A DNA stretch of 64,000 nucleotides from Burkholderia humptydooensis. Lineage in GTDB: Bacteria; Pseudomonadota; Gammaproteobacteria; Burkholderiales; Burkholderiaceae. A program made the position numbers and the translations under genes. Positions 8,380 to 17,107 of this stretch are shown here, in pieces. Below the pieces are notes generated by a model. That model was not told the origin of the DNA and did not search any database. It saw only the letters and a program-made list of their open reading frames with translations. The stretch spans positions 3,224,001-3,288,000 of the forward strand of contig NZ_CP013380.1 in NCBI RefSeq assembly GCF_001513745.1, given 5' to 3'. The number at the start of each line of letters is the position of its first letter. Positions within the stretch are counted from its first letter, which is position 1.

Positions 8380-8536
8380 ACAATGAATCGCCAATACTCG
8401 GCAGCCGAAGCGAGATAAACGGTCGACGATGAATCGACGAGAATCGATGAACGCGGGCATAAGAAAATCCCGCGAGTTCGAAAACAAGTCGCGGATATAC
8501 TAGGATTCATCCATTCAAAATCTCGTCAAAACGTCC

Positions 8537-9499
8537 ATGCGCGAGGTCAATCGTTTCTCCGAGATGGCCGTGTTCGTTCAGGTGATCGAGTCGTGCGGAT
8601 TCTCTGCGGCGGGACGACGGCTCGACATGACGCCATCGGCGATCAGCAAGTTCGTTCAACGGCTCGAGACGCGGCTCGGCGTGCGCCTTTTGAATCGCAC
8701 GACGCGCAAGCTGCAGCTCACGCCCGAAGGCGCCGCGTTCTACGAGCGCTGCGTGCGCATCCTCGAAGACATCGCCGACGCCGAGCGCGAGGCGATGCAC
8801 GGCGCGATTCCGCAGGGGCGCGTGCGGATCAATTCGCACGTGCCGTTCGGCAAGCATCATCTGATGCCGCTCTTGCCCGAGTTCCAGCGCCGCTATCCGG
8901 ACATCACGCTCGACATCGTGCTGTCGGACGCGGCCGTCGATCCGCTCGACAACCGCAGCGACATCGCGATCCGCTCCGGCGCACTCGACGATTCGCGGCT
9001 CGTGATGCGCAGGCTCGGCGGCAGCCGGATGGTCGTCGTCGGCTCGCCCGCGTATTTCGAGCGCAACGGCGTGCCGGCGACGCCCGACGATCTCGATCGC
9101 CACAACTGCATCGGCCTCAGCGGCAACGCGAAGGCATGGCCGTTCGTCGCGGCGGAAGGCCAGCGCCTGCTGCCGTCGGGCGGCCACCTGCTGCTCGGCG
9201 ACAACGAAAGCATCCGCGAAGCGGCCGTCTCCGGGCTCGGGCTCGCGCGGCTCGCGCGCTTTCACGTCGACGCGGACCTCGACGCGGGACGCCTCGTGCC
9301 GGTGCTCGAGGCATTCAATCCGGGCGACGAAGAAGAGATCAACGCGGTGTTCGTCGGGCCGAGCGAGCATCTGCCGATGCGCGTGCACGCGCTGCTCGAT
9401 TTCCTGAAAGAGCGGATACGGATCGGGCCGCGCGCCGCCGGCGATCGCGGCGAGGCGCCGACGCTCGGCGCGCGCGCCGTCGTCACGCGGCTGCGCTGA
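8537..9499 (+). CDS. LysR-family transcriptional regulator
   Basis: 320 residues. The N-terminal helix-turn-helix reads FVQVIESCGFSAAGRRLDM followed by TPSAISKFVQRLETRLGVRL and LNRTTRKLQLT, typical of the large DsdC/CrgA-like LysR group. The effector domain follows from about residue 95. A possible -10 box TATACT is at 8496-8501 with no good -35. No target gene is adjacent in divergent orientation; the next gene is the convergent copC. Targets therefore cannot be inferred. Confidence 0.88.
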   Translation: MREVNRFSEMAVFVQVIESCGFSAAGRRLDMTPSAISKFVQRLETRLGVRLLNRTTRKLQLTPEGAAFYERCVRILEDIADAEREAMHGAIPQGRVRINSHVPFGKHHLMPLLPEFQRRYPDITLDIVLSDAAVDPLDNRSDIAIRSGALDDSRLVMRRLGGSRMVVVGSPAYFERNGVPATPDDLDRHNCIGLSGNAKAWPFVAAEGQRLLPSGGHLLLGDNESIREAAVSGLGLARLARFHVDADLDAGRLVPVLEAFNPGDEEEINAVFVGPSEHLPMRVHALLDFLKERIRIGPRAAGDRGEAPTLGARAVVTRLR

Positions 9500-9793
9500 G
9501 CGCGCCGCCGGCGATGCGCTTCGGCGTGCCGTCGCGCGCACGAGCGGGTGCGTGCATATGCATATGTGCGTGCATCGTGCACGCGTGCTCGATGCGCTTT
9601 CAGCGGCTAGCCGCGTTTGACTCCGTCCGGAAGCGGGAAAACGGCGAAACGCGCGCCGAACGCCGGCGGACACATTCGCGGCTTCCGCGCAACCGGCGCG
9701 GCGACGAACGATCTCGAATAGCGAATCGACGAGATGTGGATTCGTCGAACGCTGCCGCGCATCGGAACACCGCGGCGGCCCCTCGCCCGGCGC

Positions 9794-10165
9794 CTATTTC
9801 ACGGTGAACGTATAGCGGCCCTGCGTGCGGTGGCCGTCGGTTGCAACCGCCACCCACTTGACCGTATACGCGCCGGCCTGCAGCGGCTTGAGCGCGACCG
9901 ACATGCGCTTGCGATCGTTCGCGTCGACGACCGCCTTCGCGGCCTGGGCCGGCGCGCCGGCTGCATCGACGACGACGATCGAGCTGAACGCGGGCTCGAG
10001 CGTCTCGGTGAAGTCGATCGACACGGCCTGCGGCGCCGCGACCGCGGCATTCGCGGGCGGATCGGTCTTCTCGGGTTTCGCGTGCGCGAATGCGGCGCCC
10101 GACAGCGCGAGTGCGAGCGCGGCGGCAAGGCCGCGCCGCGCGACGGAAGTGATCGTCATGGTCAT
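9794..10165 (-). CDS. copC: CopC-type periplasmic copper-binding protein
   Basis: 123 residues from the ATG at 10165, preceded by AAGGT; a second ATG two codons on is also usable, and longer frames have no ribosome binding site. A Sec signal peptide ends near AAFA, leaving mature His as first residue (HAKPEKTDPP), which is the copper-coordinating N-terminus of CopC. The second half of the site is VATDGHRTQGRYTFTV near the C-terminus, with the conserved Asp and His. The length is normal for CopC. No copD is adjacent, so it is a stand-alone copper chaperone gene here. It converges with the LysR gene across about 290 bp in which I see only short CATATGCATATG-type repeats. Confidence 0.85.
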   Translation of the reverse strand: MTMTITSVARRGLAAALALALSGAAFAHAKPEKTDPPANAAVAAPQAVSIDFTETLEPAFSSIVVVDAAGAPAQAAKAVVDANDRKRMSVALKPLQAGAYTVKWVAVATDGHRTQGRYTFTVK

Positions 10166-10311
10166 CGTTACCTTCGTTTGAACGAGGAATGGCGGTCGCA
10201 AGCGCGACCGCGGGGCCCCGAGCTTAACAGCCGCCACGCGCGCTTGCGCACGAGCGCGCCGCGACCGTTCTCCCGATCCGCGTTTGATGCGCTTGGTACA
10301 ATGCGCGCGCC

Positions 10312-11034
10312 ATGGATCTCGAAAGCATTCTGTTTACGCAAGGCTTCGGGTCGCGCCGCCAGTGCCGCGCGCTCGTCGAAGCGGGACGCGTCGCCGCCGT
10401 CGGCGCGACGTGCACCGACGCGCACGCGTCGTTCGACACCACGCAGCTCGTGTTCGAAGTCGACGGCGTCGCTTGGCCGTACCGCGCGCGCGCGTACGTC
10501 GTGCTCAACAAGCCGGCGGGCTACGAGTGCTCGCGCGAGCCGCAGCATCATGCGAGCGTGTTCAGCCTGCTGCCGCCGCAGTTCGCCGAACGCGGCGTCC
10601 AGTGCGTCGGCCGCCTCGACCAGGACACGACGGGCCTGCTGCTCCTGTCCGACGACGGCCAGTTCGTCCATGCGTACACGTCACCGAAGCGCAAGACGCC
10701 GAAGACCTACGTCGCGACGGTGCGCCACCCGCTCGACGACGCGCAGCTCGACGCGCTGCGCGCGGGCGTGCTGCTGCACGGCGAGCCGAAGCCGGTCGCG
10801 GCGCTCGCCGCCGTCGCCCGAGGAGAACGACTCCTCGAAATGACGATCGCCGAAGGGAAATACCACCAGGTGAAGCGGATGGTCGCCGCCGCGAGCAACC
10901 GCGTCGACGCGTTGCATCGCTCGCGCATCGGCGGCTTCGCGTTGCCCGGGGATCTCGCCGAAGGCGCATGGCGCTGGCTCGACGAGCACGATCTCGCCGC
11001 ATTGCGCGGCACGGCGAAAACCCTGTCAGGGTAA
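10312..11034 (+). CDS. rsuA: RsuA/RluB-family pseudouridine synthase
   Basis: 240 residues. It has an S4-like N-terminal region (SRRQCRALVEAGRVAA), the family motif YVVLNKPAGYECS, and the catalytic-loop motif CVGRLDQDTTGLLLLS with its essential Asp, then KTYVATV and GKYHQVKRM. RsuA makes pseudouridine 516 in 16S rRNA; the choice of RsuA over other short RsuA/RluB/RluF members rests on overall length and N-terminus and is less certain than the family. Confidence 0.85.
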   Translation: MDLESILFTQGFGSRRQCRALVEAGRVAAVGATCTDAHASFDTTQLVFEVDGVAWPYRARAYVVLNKPAGYECSREPQHHASVFSLLPPQFAERGVQCVGRLDQDTTGLLLLSDDGQFVHAYTSPKRKTPKTYVATVRHPLDDAQLDALRAGVLLHGEPKPVAALAAVARGERLLEMTIAEGKYHQVKRMVAAASNRVDALHRSRIGGFALPGDLAEGAWRWLDEHDLAALRGTAKTLSG

Positions 11035-11150
11035 GCCCGAACGGCCGCCGCCCGGCGGCCCGAGCCATGCCGCATCGCAGCATGGCAGTGTCATCAAGCC
11101 CCGCTATACTCGAAACAAACCACAATACGTTCCAGGTTTGGGGGGACATC

Positions 11151-11339
11151 ATGACCATCGACAATCCGATCGAAATATCGTCCGTGATACTGGCGTTCGC
11201 GGCGCTCGGCGCGATCATCATCGGCGGGCTGCTCACCGCGATGCATCTGAAGCGCAAATATCATCCGAATCTGATTGGCGCGCTGATCGGCGCGCTGCTG
11301 TGCTTCCTGTTGATCGAGGCGTTGCCGGCAATCACTTGA
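11151..11339 (+). CDS. 62-residue two-helix membrane protein
   Basis: The ATG at 11151 follows a strong purine run (GGGGGAC). The protein has two hydrophobic stretches, SSVILAFAALGAIIIGGLL and LIGALIGALLCFLLIEAL, separated by a basic loop MHLKRKYHPN, so it is a small hairpin inner-membrane protein. The function is unknown. Its stop overlaps by 8 bp the end of the convergent SDR gene. Codon use matches the neighbours. A possible -10 TATACT lies at 11105-11110. Confidence 0.7.
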   Translation: MTIDNPIEISSVILAFAALGAIIIGGLLTAMHLKRKYHPNLIGALIGALLCFLLIEALPAIT

Positions 11340-12357
11340 CCGGGCGCGGCGCGGGCACGGTGCGCAGAAAGTCGTCGACAGTCGGATAACGCAGCGCGAT
11401 GCGCAATTCGCGCTTCATTCTCGCGTTCGCGAGCCGCCGCGACTCGCGCATGAACGACAGCAGCATCGGCTCGAGCTGCCGCTCCGCTTCGGCGCGCGCG
11501 ATGCGCGGCGGGCTGCGCATGCCGAACGCGCGCGCGATCCGCTCGAAGTAGTCCCCCATCTTCAGCTCGGTATCGTCGCTCGCATGGACGACCCGCGCGG
11601 GCTTGCCGCGCGCGGCGGCGCGCAACAGAATCGACGCGAGATCGTCGGCATGAATATGGTTCGTATAGACGTCGTCGGCCTCGGCGAGGGCCGGCGTCCC
11701 CTTCTCGAGCCGCGCGAGCGGCAACCGGTTCGCCGCGTAGATGCCGGGGATCCGCACGATGCGCGCGGACAGCGCACCGCGCGCGGTCGCGCGGCGAAGC
11801 TGACGCTCGGCCGACACGCGCCGCTGCGCGCGCAGATTCGCGGGCCGCACCGGCCGCGTTTCGTCAACCCGCGCGCCGCCGCAATCGCCGTAGACGCCGC
11901 TCGTGCTCGCGTAGACGACGACGGGACGCGACGGGGCGTCGGGTACAATAGCCGATGCTCGAAAAAGTGGCCGAGCCGATCTGGCAGTGGCCCGCCCGGC
12001 GCGCAGCCTGCCGTATGCCGGCGCGAACTGACGCGACGGCCGCCGCGGCGACGCGAGCGCGGCGATGAGCGCCTGCGTTCGGCGATCGACGTCGCCCGTG
12101 GCCTGCGGCGGCGCGAGATGCAGCACGACGTGCGCGACGCGCGCGATCCGCTCGAGCGTCGCGCGCGCGTCCAGATCGCCGACGACGGGCACGACGCCCG
12201 CCGCCCGAAGTTCGGCGCAGCGCGAGCGCCGGCTCGTCAGCGCGACGACGCGCAGGTTCTCGCGCCGCGCGCGCAGTTGCGCGGCGCAGCGCAGGCCGAC
12301 GTCGCCGCAGCCGACGATCAATACGCGCGGCCGGCGCAGGATTCGTGTCGCAATCAT
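11332..12357 (-). CDS. NAD-dependent epimerase/SDR family protein
   Basis: 341 residues from the ATG at 12357. The N-terminal Rossmann motif is RVLIVGCGDVGLRCAAQL, and VVVYASTSGVYGDCGG carries the Ser and Tyr expected of extended/atypical SDR enzymes, though the Lys spacing after Tyr is not canonical. This resembles the YeeZ-like group of NAD(P)-binding proteins with no assigned reaction. A middle segment (about residues 105-160) is Arg/Ala-rich and longer than usual. The 82-bp gap to the divergent ferredoxin-reductase gene holds both promoters. Confidence 0.75.
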   Translation of the reverse strand: MIATRILRRPRVLIVGCGDVGLRCAAQLRARRENLRVVALTSRRSRCAELRAAGVVPVVGDLDARATLERIARVAHVVLHLAPPQATGDVDRRTQALIAALASPRRPSRQFAPAYGRLRAGRATARSARPLFRASAIVPDAPSRPVVVYASTSGVYGDCGGARVDETRPVRPANLRAQRRVSAERQLRRATARGALSARIVRIPGIYAANRLPLARLEKGTPALAEADDVYTNHIHADDLASILLRAAARGKPARVVHASDDTELKMGDYFERIARAFGMRSPPRIARAEAERQLEPMLLSFMRESRRLANARMKRELRIALRYPTVDDFLRTVPAPRPVK

Positions 12358-12439
12358 GGTGTATCGGTTGATCCGCAGGAATGCATTGTAGCTGCCGTGC
12401 ACGCCTTGCACGGTCCCCACTTTTTGTTCTCAACGACTT

Positions 12440-13471
12440 ATGGCTTTTAACGTAACCCTCAAGCAAAGCGGCCGGCAGTTCCAGGTCGAGGCCGACGAAA
12501 CCGTGCTCGCGGCGGCGCTGCGCCAGAACGTCCATCTGCCCTACGGCTGCAAGAACGGCGCGTGCGGCTCGTGCAAGGGCACGATCGTGCAAGGCCAGTT
12601 CGAGCAGGGGCCGCATTCCGCATCGGCGCTGTCGAACGACGAGCGCACGCGCGGCCTCGCGCTCCTCTGCTGCTCGAAGCCGCAGAGCGACCTCGAAGTC
12701 GACGTGCGCGAGATCGCGGGCGTCGACGGCGTCCAGGTGAAGAAGCTGCCGTGCCGCGTCGCGGCGCTCGAGCGCCGCGCGGACGACGTGATCGTGCTGA
12801 GGCTGCAGTTGCCCGCGAACGAGCGCCTGCAGTATCTGGCCGGCCAGTACATCGAGTTCATCCTGAAGGACGGCGCGCGCCGCAGCTATTCGATGGCGAC
12901 CGCGCCGCACGAGGAAGGGCCGATCGAGCTGCACATCCGCCACATGCCGGGCGGCAAGTTCACCGACCACGTGTTCGGCGCGATGAAGGAACGCGACATC
13001 CTGCGCCTCGAAGGCCCGCTCGGCACGTTCTTCCTGCGCGAGGATTCGGACAAGCCGATCGTGCTGCTCGCATCCGGCACGGGCTTCGCGCCGATCAAGG
13101 CGATCATCGAGCACGCGCACCACGCGAAGCTCGAGCGCCCGATGACGCTCTACTGGGGCGCGCGCCGCAAGAAGGACCTGTATCTGCTCGACGCCGCCGA
13201 GCAATGGGCGAAGGAGATCCCGAACTTCAAGTTCGTGCCGGTGCTCTCCGAGCCCGACGCGAGCGACGCGTGGGCGGGCCGCACGGGCTTCGTGCACCGC
13301 GCGGTGATCGAGGATCTGCCGGATCTGTCCGGGCACCAGGTGTATGCGTGCGGCGCGCCCGTGATGGTCGAATCCGCGCAGCGCGACTTCACGCAGCACC
13401 ATGGCCTGCCCGCCGACGAGTTCTACGCGGACTCGTTCACGAGCGCCGCGGACCTCGCACACCCGGTCTGA
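12440..13471 (+). CDS. 2Fe-2S ferredoxin-FAD/NAD(P) reductase fusion (CDP-6-deoxy-delta-3,4-glucoseen reductase type)
   Basis: 343 residues in three domains. Residues 1-90 are a plant-type [2Fe-2S] ferredoxin with ligands in CKNGACGSC and a later CC. Residues of about 100-195 form an FAD-binding barrel with RRSYSMA. Residues of about 200-335 form the NAD(P) domain with ASGTGFAPIKA and YACGAPVMV. The protein passes electrons from NAD(P)H through FAD to its iron-sulfur cluster and on to a partner oxygenase or dehydratase. Relatives are commonly annotated as CDP-6-deoxy-glucoseen reductase, but no sugar-nucleotide cluster is present, so the real partner is unknown. Confidence 0.85.
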   Translation: MAFNVTLKQSGRQFQVEADETVLAAALRQNVHLPYGCKNGACGSCKGTIVQGQFEQGPHSASALSNDERTRGLALLCCSKPQSDLEVDVREIAGVDGVQVKKLPCRVAALERRADDVIVLRLQLPANERLQYLAGQYIEFILKDGARRSYSMATAPHEEGPIELHIRHMPGGKFTDHVFGAMKERDILRLEGPLGTFFLREDSDKPIVLLASGTGFAPIKAIIEHAHHAKLERPMTLYWGARRKKDLYLLDAAEQWAKEIPNFKFVPVLSEPDASDAWAGRTGFVHRAVIEDLPDLSGHQVYACGAPVMVESAQRDFTQHHGLPADEFYADSFTSAADLAHPV

Positions 13472-13489
13472 GCGCCGCGCGGCCCGGGA

Positions 13490-13528
13490 AAACCGCCGCG
13501 ACACGGAATTGTCGCGTCGCAGCGGTTT
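13490..13528 (+). terminator. Stem-loop after the ferredoxin-reductase gene
   Basis: Inner arms CGCGACA (13497-13503) and TGTCGCG (13510-13516) and outer arms AAACCGC (13490-13496) and GCGGTTT (13522-13528) form a long hairpin with a 5-nt bulge. The T-run is poor, so it is a weak or factor-assisted terminator for the upstream gene, separate from the strong terminator 170 bp further on. Confidence 0.45.
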
Positions 13529-13555
13529 ACTTGAGGCCGCGTGATGCCTTATGCT
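13526..13555 (+). promoter_or_regulatory. Candidate promoter for the argD leader
   Basis: TTTACT (13526-13531) and TATGCT (13550-13555) are separated by 18 bp and each match the sigma-70 consensus at 4 of 6 positions. The expected transcription start, about 7 bp after the -10, falls at 13562-13563, on the ATG of the short Arg-rich ORF, so that ORF might be translated from a leaderless end. By eye only. Confidence 0.4.
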
Positions 13556-13562
13556 TGCGCAC

Positions 13563-13646
13563 ATGAACCGCTTCCAGTCCGCTCTCCGACGTCGCCGCTC
13601 GCCGCTCCGCACGGATGCCGCCGGCTCGCCACGGACTCGCGCGTAA
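13563..13646 (+). CDS. Arg-rich leader peptide ORF upstream of argD
   Basis: ATG at 13563, TAA at 13644-13646, 27 residues. Eight are Arg, including four in a row at codons 9-12 (CGA CGT CGC CGC). It sits between a stem-loop closing the upstream gene and an intrinsic terminator just before argD, the layout of a ribosome-mediated attenuator that senses charged tRNA-Arg. No Shine-Dalgarno sequence is visible, although the predicted transcript start lies at or next to the ATG. Arg codons are common in such GC-rich DNA, so chance cannot be excluded without comparison to relatives. Confidence 0.45.
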   Translation: MNRFQSALRRRRSPLRTDAAGSPRTRA

Positions 13647-13709
13647 CCGCTTCCCCGTTACGCACAAGCTGTTCGAACCACCAAGCCACGGCATCCCGTG
13701 GCTTTTTTT
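13641..13709 (+). terminator. Putative argD attenuator: pause hairpin plus intrinsic terminator
   Basis: GCGTAAC (13641-13647) pairs perfectly with GTTACGC (13657-13663) and contains the TAA of the short ORF. Further on, AAGCCACGG (13683-13691) pairs with CCGTGGCTT (13696-13704) around CATC, followed by seven T (13703-13709): a strong intrinsic terminator only 38 bp before the argD start. A second copy of GCCACGG lies inside the leader ORF at 13628-13634 and could compete for the 3' arm. The terminator is seen directly; its regulated use is inference. Confidence 0.65.
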
Positions 13710-13747
13710 ATTGTCTTTTCGCCGACTGCCCGCTGGAGCCTGCCGCT

Positions 13748-14932
13748 ATGCCGCTGAACGACTACCCGATCGACTCGCTGATGTACATCACGAACCGCCC
13801 CGACATCGTGTTCACGCACGGCAAGGGCTCGTGGCTCTACGACCACACCGGCAAGCGCTACCTGGATTTCATCCAGGGCTGGGCGGTCAACTGCCTCGGC
13901 CACTGCAACGACGGCCTCGTCCAGGCGCTGCAGGCGCAGGCCGAGAAGCTGCTGAACCCGTCGCCCGCGTTCTACAACGAGCCGATGGCGAAGCTCGCGG
14001 GCCTCCTCACGCAGCACAGCGTGTTCGACAAGGTGTTCTTCGCGAACAGCGGCGCCGAAGCGAACGAAGGCGCGATCAAGCTCGCGCGCAAATGGGGCCG
14101 CAAGTTCAGGAAGGGTGCGTACGAGATCATCACGTTCGACCACGGCTTCCACGGCCGCACGCTCGCGACGATGTCGGCGAGCGGCAAGGCCGGCTGGGAC
14201 ACGATCTACGCGCCGCAGGTGCCGGGCTTTCCGAAGGCCGAGATCAACGATATCAACTCGGTCGAGCGGCTGATCAACGACAAGACCGTCGCCGTGATGC
14301 TCGAGCCGATCCAGGGCGAAGGCGGCGTGATCCCGGCGTCGCGCGAATTCATGCGGCAACTGCGCGCGCTGACGAAGCAGCACGACCTGCTGCTCATCGT
14401 CGACGAAGTGCAAAGCGGCTGCGGCCGCGCCGGCACGCTGTTCGCGTACGAGCTCGCCGGCGTCGAGCCGGACATCATGACGCTCGGCAAGGGCATCGGC
14501 GGCGGCGTGCCGCTCGCGGCGCTGCTGTCGAAGGCGGACGTCGCGGTGTTCGAGGCGGGCGACCAGGGCGGCACCTACAACGGCAACCCGCTGATGACCG
14601 CGGCGGGCCACGCGGTGATCTCGCAGCTCGTCGCGCCGGGCTTCCTCGAAGGCGTGCGCGCGCGCGGGGAATACCTGAAGCGCAAGCTGCTCGAACTGTC
14701 GGAGGAGCGCGGCTTCGAGGGCGAGCGCGGCGAAGGCCTGCTGCGCGCGCTCCTGCTCGGCAAGGACATCGGCCCGCAGATCGTCGAGAAGGCGCGCGAC
14801 ATGCAGCCGGACGGCCTGCTGCTGAACGCCGCGCGCCCGAACCTGCTGCGCTTCATGCCGGCCCTGAACGTGACGAACGACGAGATCGACCAGATGATGG
14901 CGATGCTGCGTTCGGTGCTCGATTCGCTCTGA
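13748..14932 (+). CDS. argD: Acetylornithine aminotransferase
   Basis: 394 residues, class III PLP aminotransferase. It has [18 protein letters not shown] (PLP phosphate region, about 98-115), [14 protein letters not shown] (Asp to the pyridine nitrogen, about 216-229) and the Schiff-base Lys248 in TLGKGIGGG. The product converts N-acetylglutamate semialdehyde to N-acetylornithine in arginine synthesis, and ArgD enzymes often also serve lysine synthesis. The start at 13748 gives the normal family length; the same frame is open back to a GTG at 13541, but that extension runs through the terminator and has no homology. It is followed after 6 nt by a GNAT gene. Confidence 0.85.
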   Translation: MPLNDYPIDSLMYITNRPDIVFTHGKGSWLYDHTGKRYLDFIQGWAVNCLGHCNDGLVQALQAQAEKLLNPSPAFYNEPMAKLAGLLTQHSVFDKVFFANSGAEANEGAIKLARKWGRKFRKGAYEIITFDHGFHGRTLATMSASGKAGWDTIYAPQVPGFPKAEINDINSVERLINDKTVAVMLEPIQGEGGVIPASREFMRQLRALTKQHDLLLIVDEVQSGCGRAGTLFAYELAGVEPDIMTLGKGIGGGVPLAALLSKADVAVFEAGDQGGTYNGNPLMTAAGHAVISQLVAPGFLEGVRARGEYLKRKLLELSEERGFEGERGEGLLRALLLGKDIGPQIVEKARDMQPDGLLLNAARPNLLRFMPALNVTNDEIDQMMAMLRSVLDSL

Positions 14933-14938
14933 TCGCGC

Positions 14939-15397
14939 ATGTCGACCGAGATCGTCACGAACGACGTCGCGATCCGCCCGTTCGGGCTCGGCGACACCGA
15001 CGCCGTGCTCGCCGTGTGGCGCGACGCGTTCCCGTCGTATTCGGACGCGAGCGCGCCGCACCGCGATCCGCGGCGCTCGATCGAGCTCAAGCTCGCGACG
15101 CAGCCCGAGCTGTTTTTCGTCGCGACCGCCGACGGGCGTGTCGTCGGGACCGTGATGGCCGGCTACGACGGTCATCGCGGCTGGCTGTATTCGCTCGCGG
15201 TCGAACGCGGCGCGCGGCGGCTCGGCATCGGCCGCGCGCTGCTCGCGCATGCGGAGGCGGCGCTCGCCGCGCGCGGCTGCCCCAAGGTGAACCTGCAGGT
15301 GCTACCGGGCAACGACGACGCGTGCCGTTTCTACGAAGCGCTCGGCTACCGCGCGGAAGAGCGCATCTCGTTCGGCAAGCGGCTCGCGACGGATTGA
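14939..15397 (+). CDS. GNAT-family acetyltransferase (YpeA-like)
   Basis: 152 residues. It has the GNAT acetyl-CoA motif in LYSLAVERGARRLGIGRALLAHAE and the C-terminal VLPGNDDACRFYEALGYRAEERISFGKRL typical of YpeA/RimI-like enzymes. The ATG at 14939 is 7 nt after the argD stop, so the two genes are almost certainly co-transcribed. An acetyltransferase after argD could use an arginine-pathway metabolite or a protein N-terminus; the sequence does not tell which. Confidence 0.85.
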   Translation: MSTEIVTNDVAIRPFGLGDTDAVLAVWRDAFPSYSDASAPHRDPRRSIELKLATQPELFFVATADGRVVGTVMAGYDGHRGWLYSLAVERGARRLGIGRALLAHAEAALAARGCPKVNLQVLPGNDDACRFYEALGYRAEERISFGKRLATD

Positions 15398-15470
15398 CGT
15401 TGCAGTGAACGCGGCGCACCGCGCCGCCGTTTTTCGCGGCATGCGCCGCCGCCCGCATCGCCGCGCCCGC

Positions 15471-16139
15471 CTACGAAATCGGCCCCGCGACCGGCAGCGG
15501 ATTGCCCAGGCCGTCGGTCGGCACCGCCTGCTGCTCGAATGCCGCGAAGTACGCGGCCCATTGCTCGCCGCCAAGATCGACGAAAAGCGCGCCGTCCTGC
15601 CACACGTCGTTGTGATCGTTCGCGTCGTTGCCCGGCCGATGCAGGAAGTGCGGCCCGGACGATCCCTGGTTCATGTGCGTATCGTGTATGCCGTTGCCTT
15701 CGACGTACGTGCGCCCGAACACATACAGATCGAGGTTCTGCTGACGCGCGGCGTCGACGAGCCGCAGCATCGACGGAATCGGCTCCGGATGCTCGGTGCC
15801 GTCCATTACGTCGCTCATGCGCCACGCGCCTGTCTCGCTCAGGACGTCGCTGCGCACGAAGTCGAGCGCCGGCAGCGCAGCGCCGCCCGTCAGGTCCGTA
15901 TAGCCTTCCGCCGCCGCGGCGAGCGTCTGCGTGACCGGATGATGGAAATCATAGACGAGCTTGTACTTGAGCAAGTCGTCCGCGTCGTTGGTGCCGACGT
16001 TGATCGCAACGTCCCAGTCGCCGTCGGGCAGCGCGAGCGTCAAATGGACGTGATACTGCGTCTCGTTCGCGCGCGCCGCCGCTTTCAGACCCGCAACCGC
16101 TTTGATCTTCGCTTTCACGAAACCGTAATCGAGGCTCAT
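15471..16139 (-). CDS. DUF2278 (YukJ-like) family protein
   Basis: 222 residues from the ATG at 16139 with a good ribosome binding site (ACGGAG). The start YGFVKAKIKA and the later HYHVHL-like strand, ALDFVRSDVL and QGSSGPHFLHRPGNDANDHNDVWQDGAL are characteristic of DUF2278, a family found mainly in bacteria with no known activity. The conserved His/Asp/Asn cluster in the last part could bind metal. No signal peptide is seen. It is separated from argD-GNAT (convergent) and from the liv operon by its own promoter region. Confidence 0.75.
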   Translation of the reverse strand: MSLDYGFVKAKIKAVAGLKAAARANETQYHVHLTLALPDGDWDVAINVGTNDADDLLKYKLVYDFHHPVTQTLAAAAEGYTDLTGGAALPALDFVRSDVLSETGAWRMSDVMDGTEHPEPIPSMLRLVDAARQQNLDLYVFGRTYVEGNGIHDTHMNQGSSGPHFLHRPGNDANDHNDVWQDGALFVDLGGEQWAAYFAAFEQQAVPTDGLGNPLPVAGPIS

Positions 16140-16305
16140 GTGCGTCTCCGTTCGAGGGTAGCGTACACATTGTGCCTGAGCTGCGTGTCGGTTTTCGATA
16201 GGCCGATCGGCGAACGCGGGCGACAGTTGCTCCGCGCGCACGCTGCCGCGCTCGGCGCGCCCCCTGACACATTCGCCGCCCCGGCAAAACGAACGGGAGG
16301 CCGCC

Positions 16306-16341
16306 GAAAAACAAAAAGCCGCCACGGCGCGCCGTGACGGC
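16306..16341 (-). terminator. Intrinsic terminator of the liv operon
   Basis: On the minus strand an 11-bp stem with one mismatch (plus positions 16318-16328 with 16331-16341) is followed by TTTTTGTTTTTC. It lies about 50 bp after the livF stop. Confidence 0.75.
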
Positions 16342-16390
16342 CTCATGAACGCCACCCCGCGCAAACCGCGCGGCCGGCATCGATCGGCGT

Positions 16391-17107
16391 TTACTCGCCC
16401 AGATACGCGGCGCGCACCTTCGGATCGTCGAGCATCTGCTTCGCGTCGCCTTCCATCGTGACCGTGCCCGAGTCCATCACGTAGCCGCGGTCCGCCGCCT
16501 GCAGCGCGAGGCGCGCGTTCTGCTCGACGAGCAGCACCGTGATGCCCTCCTTCGAGATCTCGCGCACCACCTCGAAGATCTTCTCGACCATGATCGGCGA
16601 CAGCCCCATCGACGGCTCGTCGAGCAGCAGCAGCTTCGGCTTGGACAGAATCGCGCGCGCCATCGCGAGCATCTGCTGCTCGCCGCCCGACAGCGTGCCG
16701 GCGAGCTGCGTCGCGCGCTCCTTCAGGCGCGGAAAGAAGCCGAACATCCGGTCGACGTCCTTCTTGATCTGCTCGTTGTCGTTGCGCAGATAAGCGCCCA
16801 TCTGCATGTTCTCGACGATCGACATCCGCGCGAAGATCCCGCGGCCTTCCGGCACCATCGCCAGGCCGCGCTTGAGCAGTTCGTGCGGCGGCACGCCCTT
16901 GATCGACTGGCCGTCGTACTCGATGTCGCCCGCCGAATACGGCTTCAAGCCCGTGATCGCCTTCATCGTCGTGGTCTTGCCCGCGCCGTTCGCGCCGATC
17001 AGCGTGACGAGCTCGCCCTGACGGACTTCCATGTCAACGCCCTTGACGGCCTGGATGCCGCCGTAGTTGACCTGCAAGCCCTTGATTTTCAACATTGCCG
17101 CTGCCAT
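16391..17107 (-). CDS. livF: Branched-chain amino-acid ABC transporter ATPase LivF
   Basis: 238 residues. Walker A is GANGAGKTT, the ABC signature is LSGGEQQ, and Walker B is LLLDEPS. This is the shorter of the two ATPases of the HAAT-type importer and works as a heterodimer with LivG at the cytoplasmic face of the LivHM channel. Its ATG at 17107 overlaps the livG stop by one base, so translation is coupled; a second ATG four codons in, before LKIKGLQV, is an alternative start. It is the last gene of the operon. Confidence 0.92.
   Translation of the reverse strand: MAAAMLKIKGLQVNYGGIQAVKGVDMEVRQGELVTLIGANGAGKTTTMKAITGLKPYSAGDIEYDGQSIKGVPPHELLKRGLAMVPEGRGIFARMSIVENMQMGAYLRNDNEQIKKDVDRMFGFFPRLKERATQLAGTLSGGEQQMLAMARAILSKPKLLLLDEPSMGLSPIMVEKIFEVVREISKEGITVLLVEQNARLALQAADRGYVMDSGTVTMEGDAKQMLDDPKVRAAYLGE

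Noticed and set aside
13541..13747. Upstream in-frame GTG extending argD by 69 residues
   Set aside because: The extension runs through the terminator hairpin, has no homology to class III aminotransferases and lacks a ribosome binding site.
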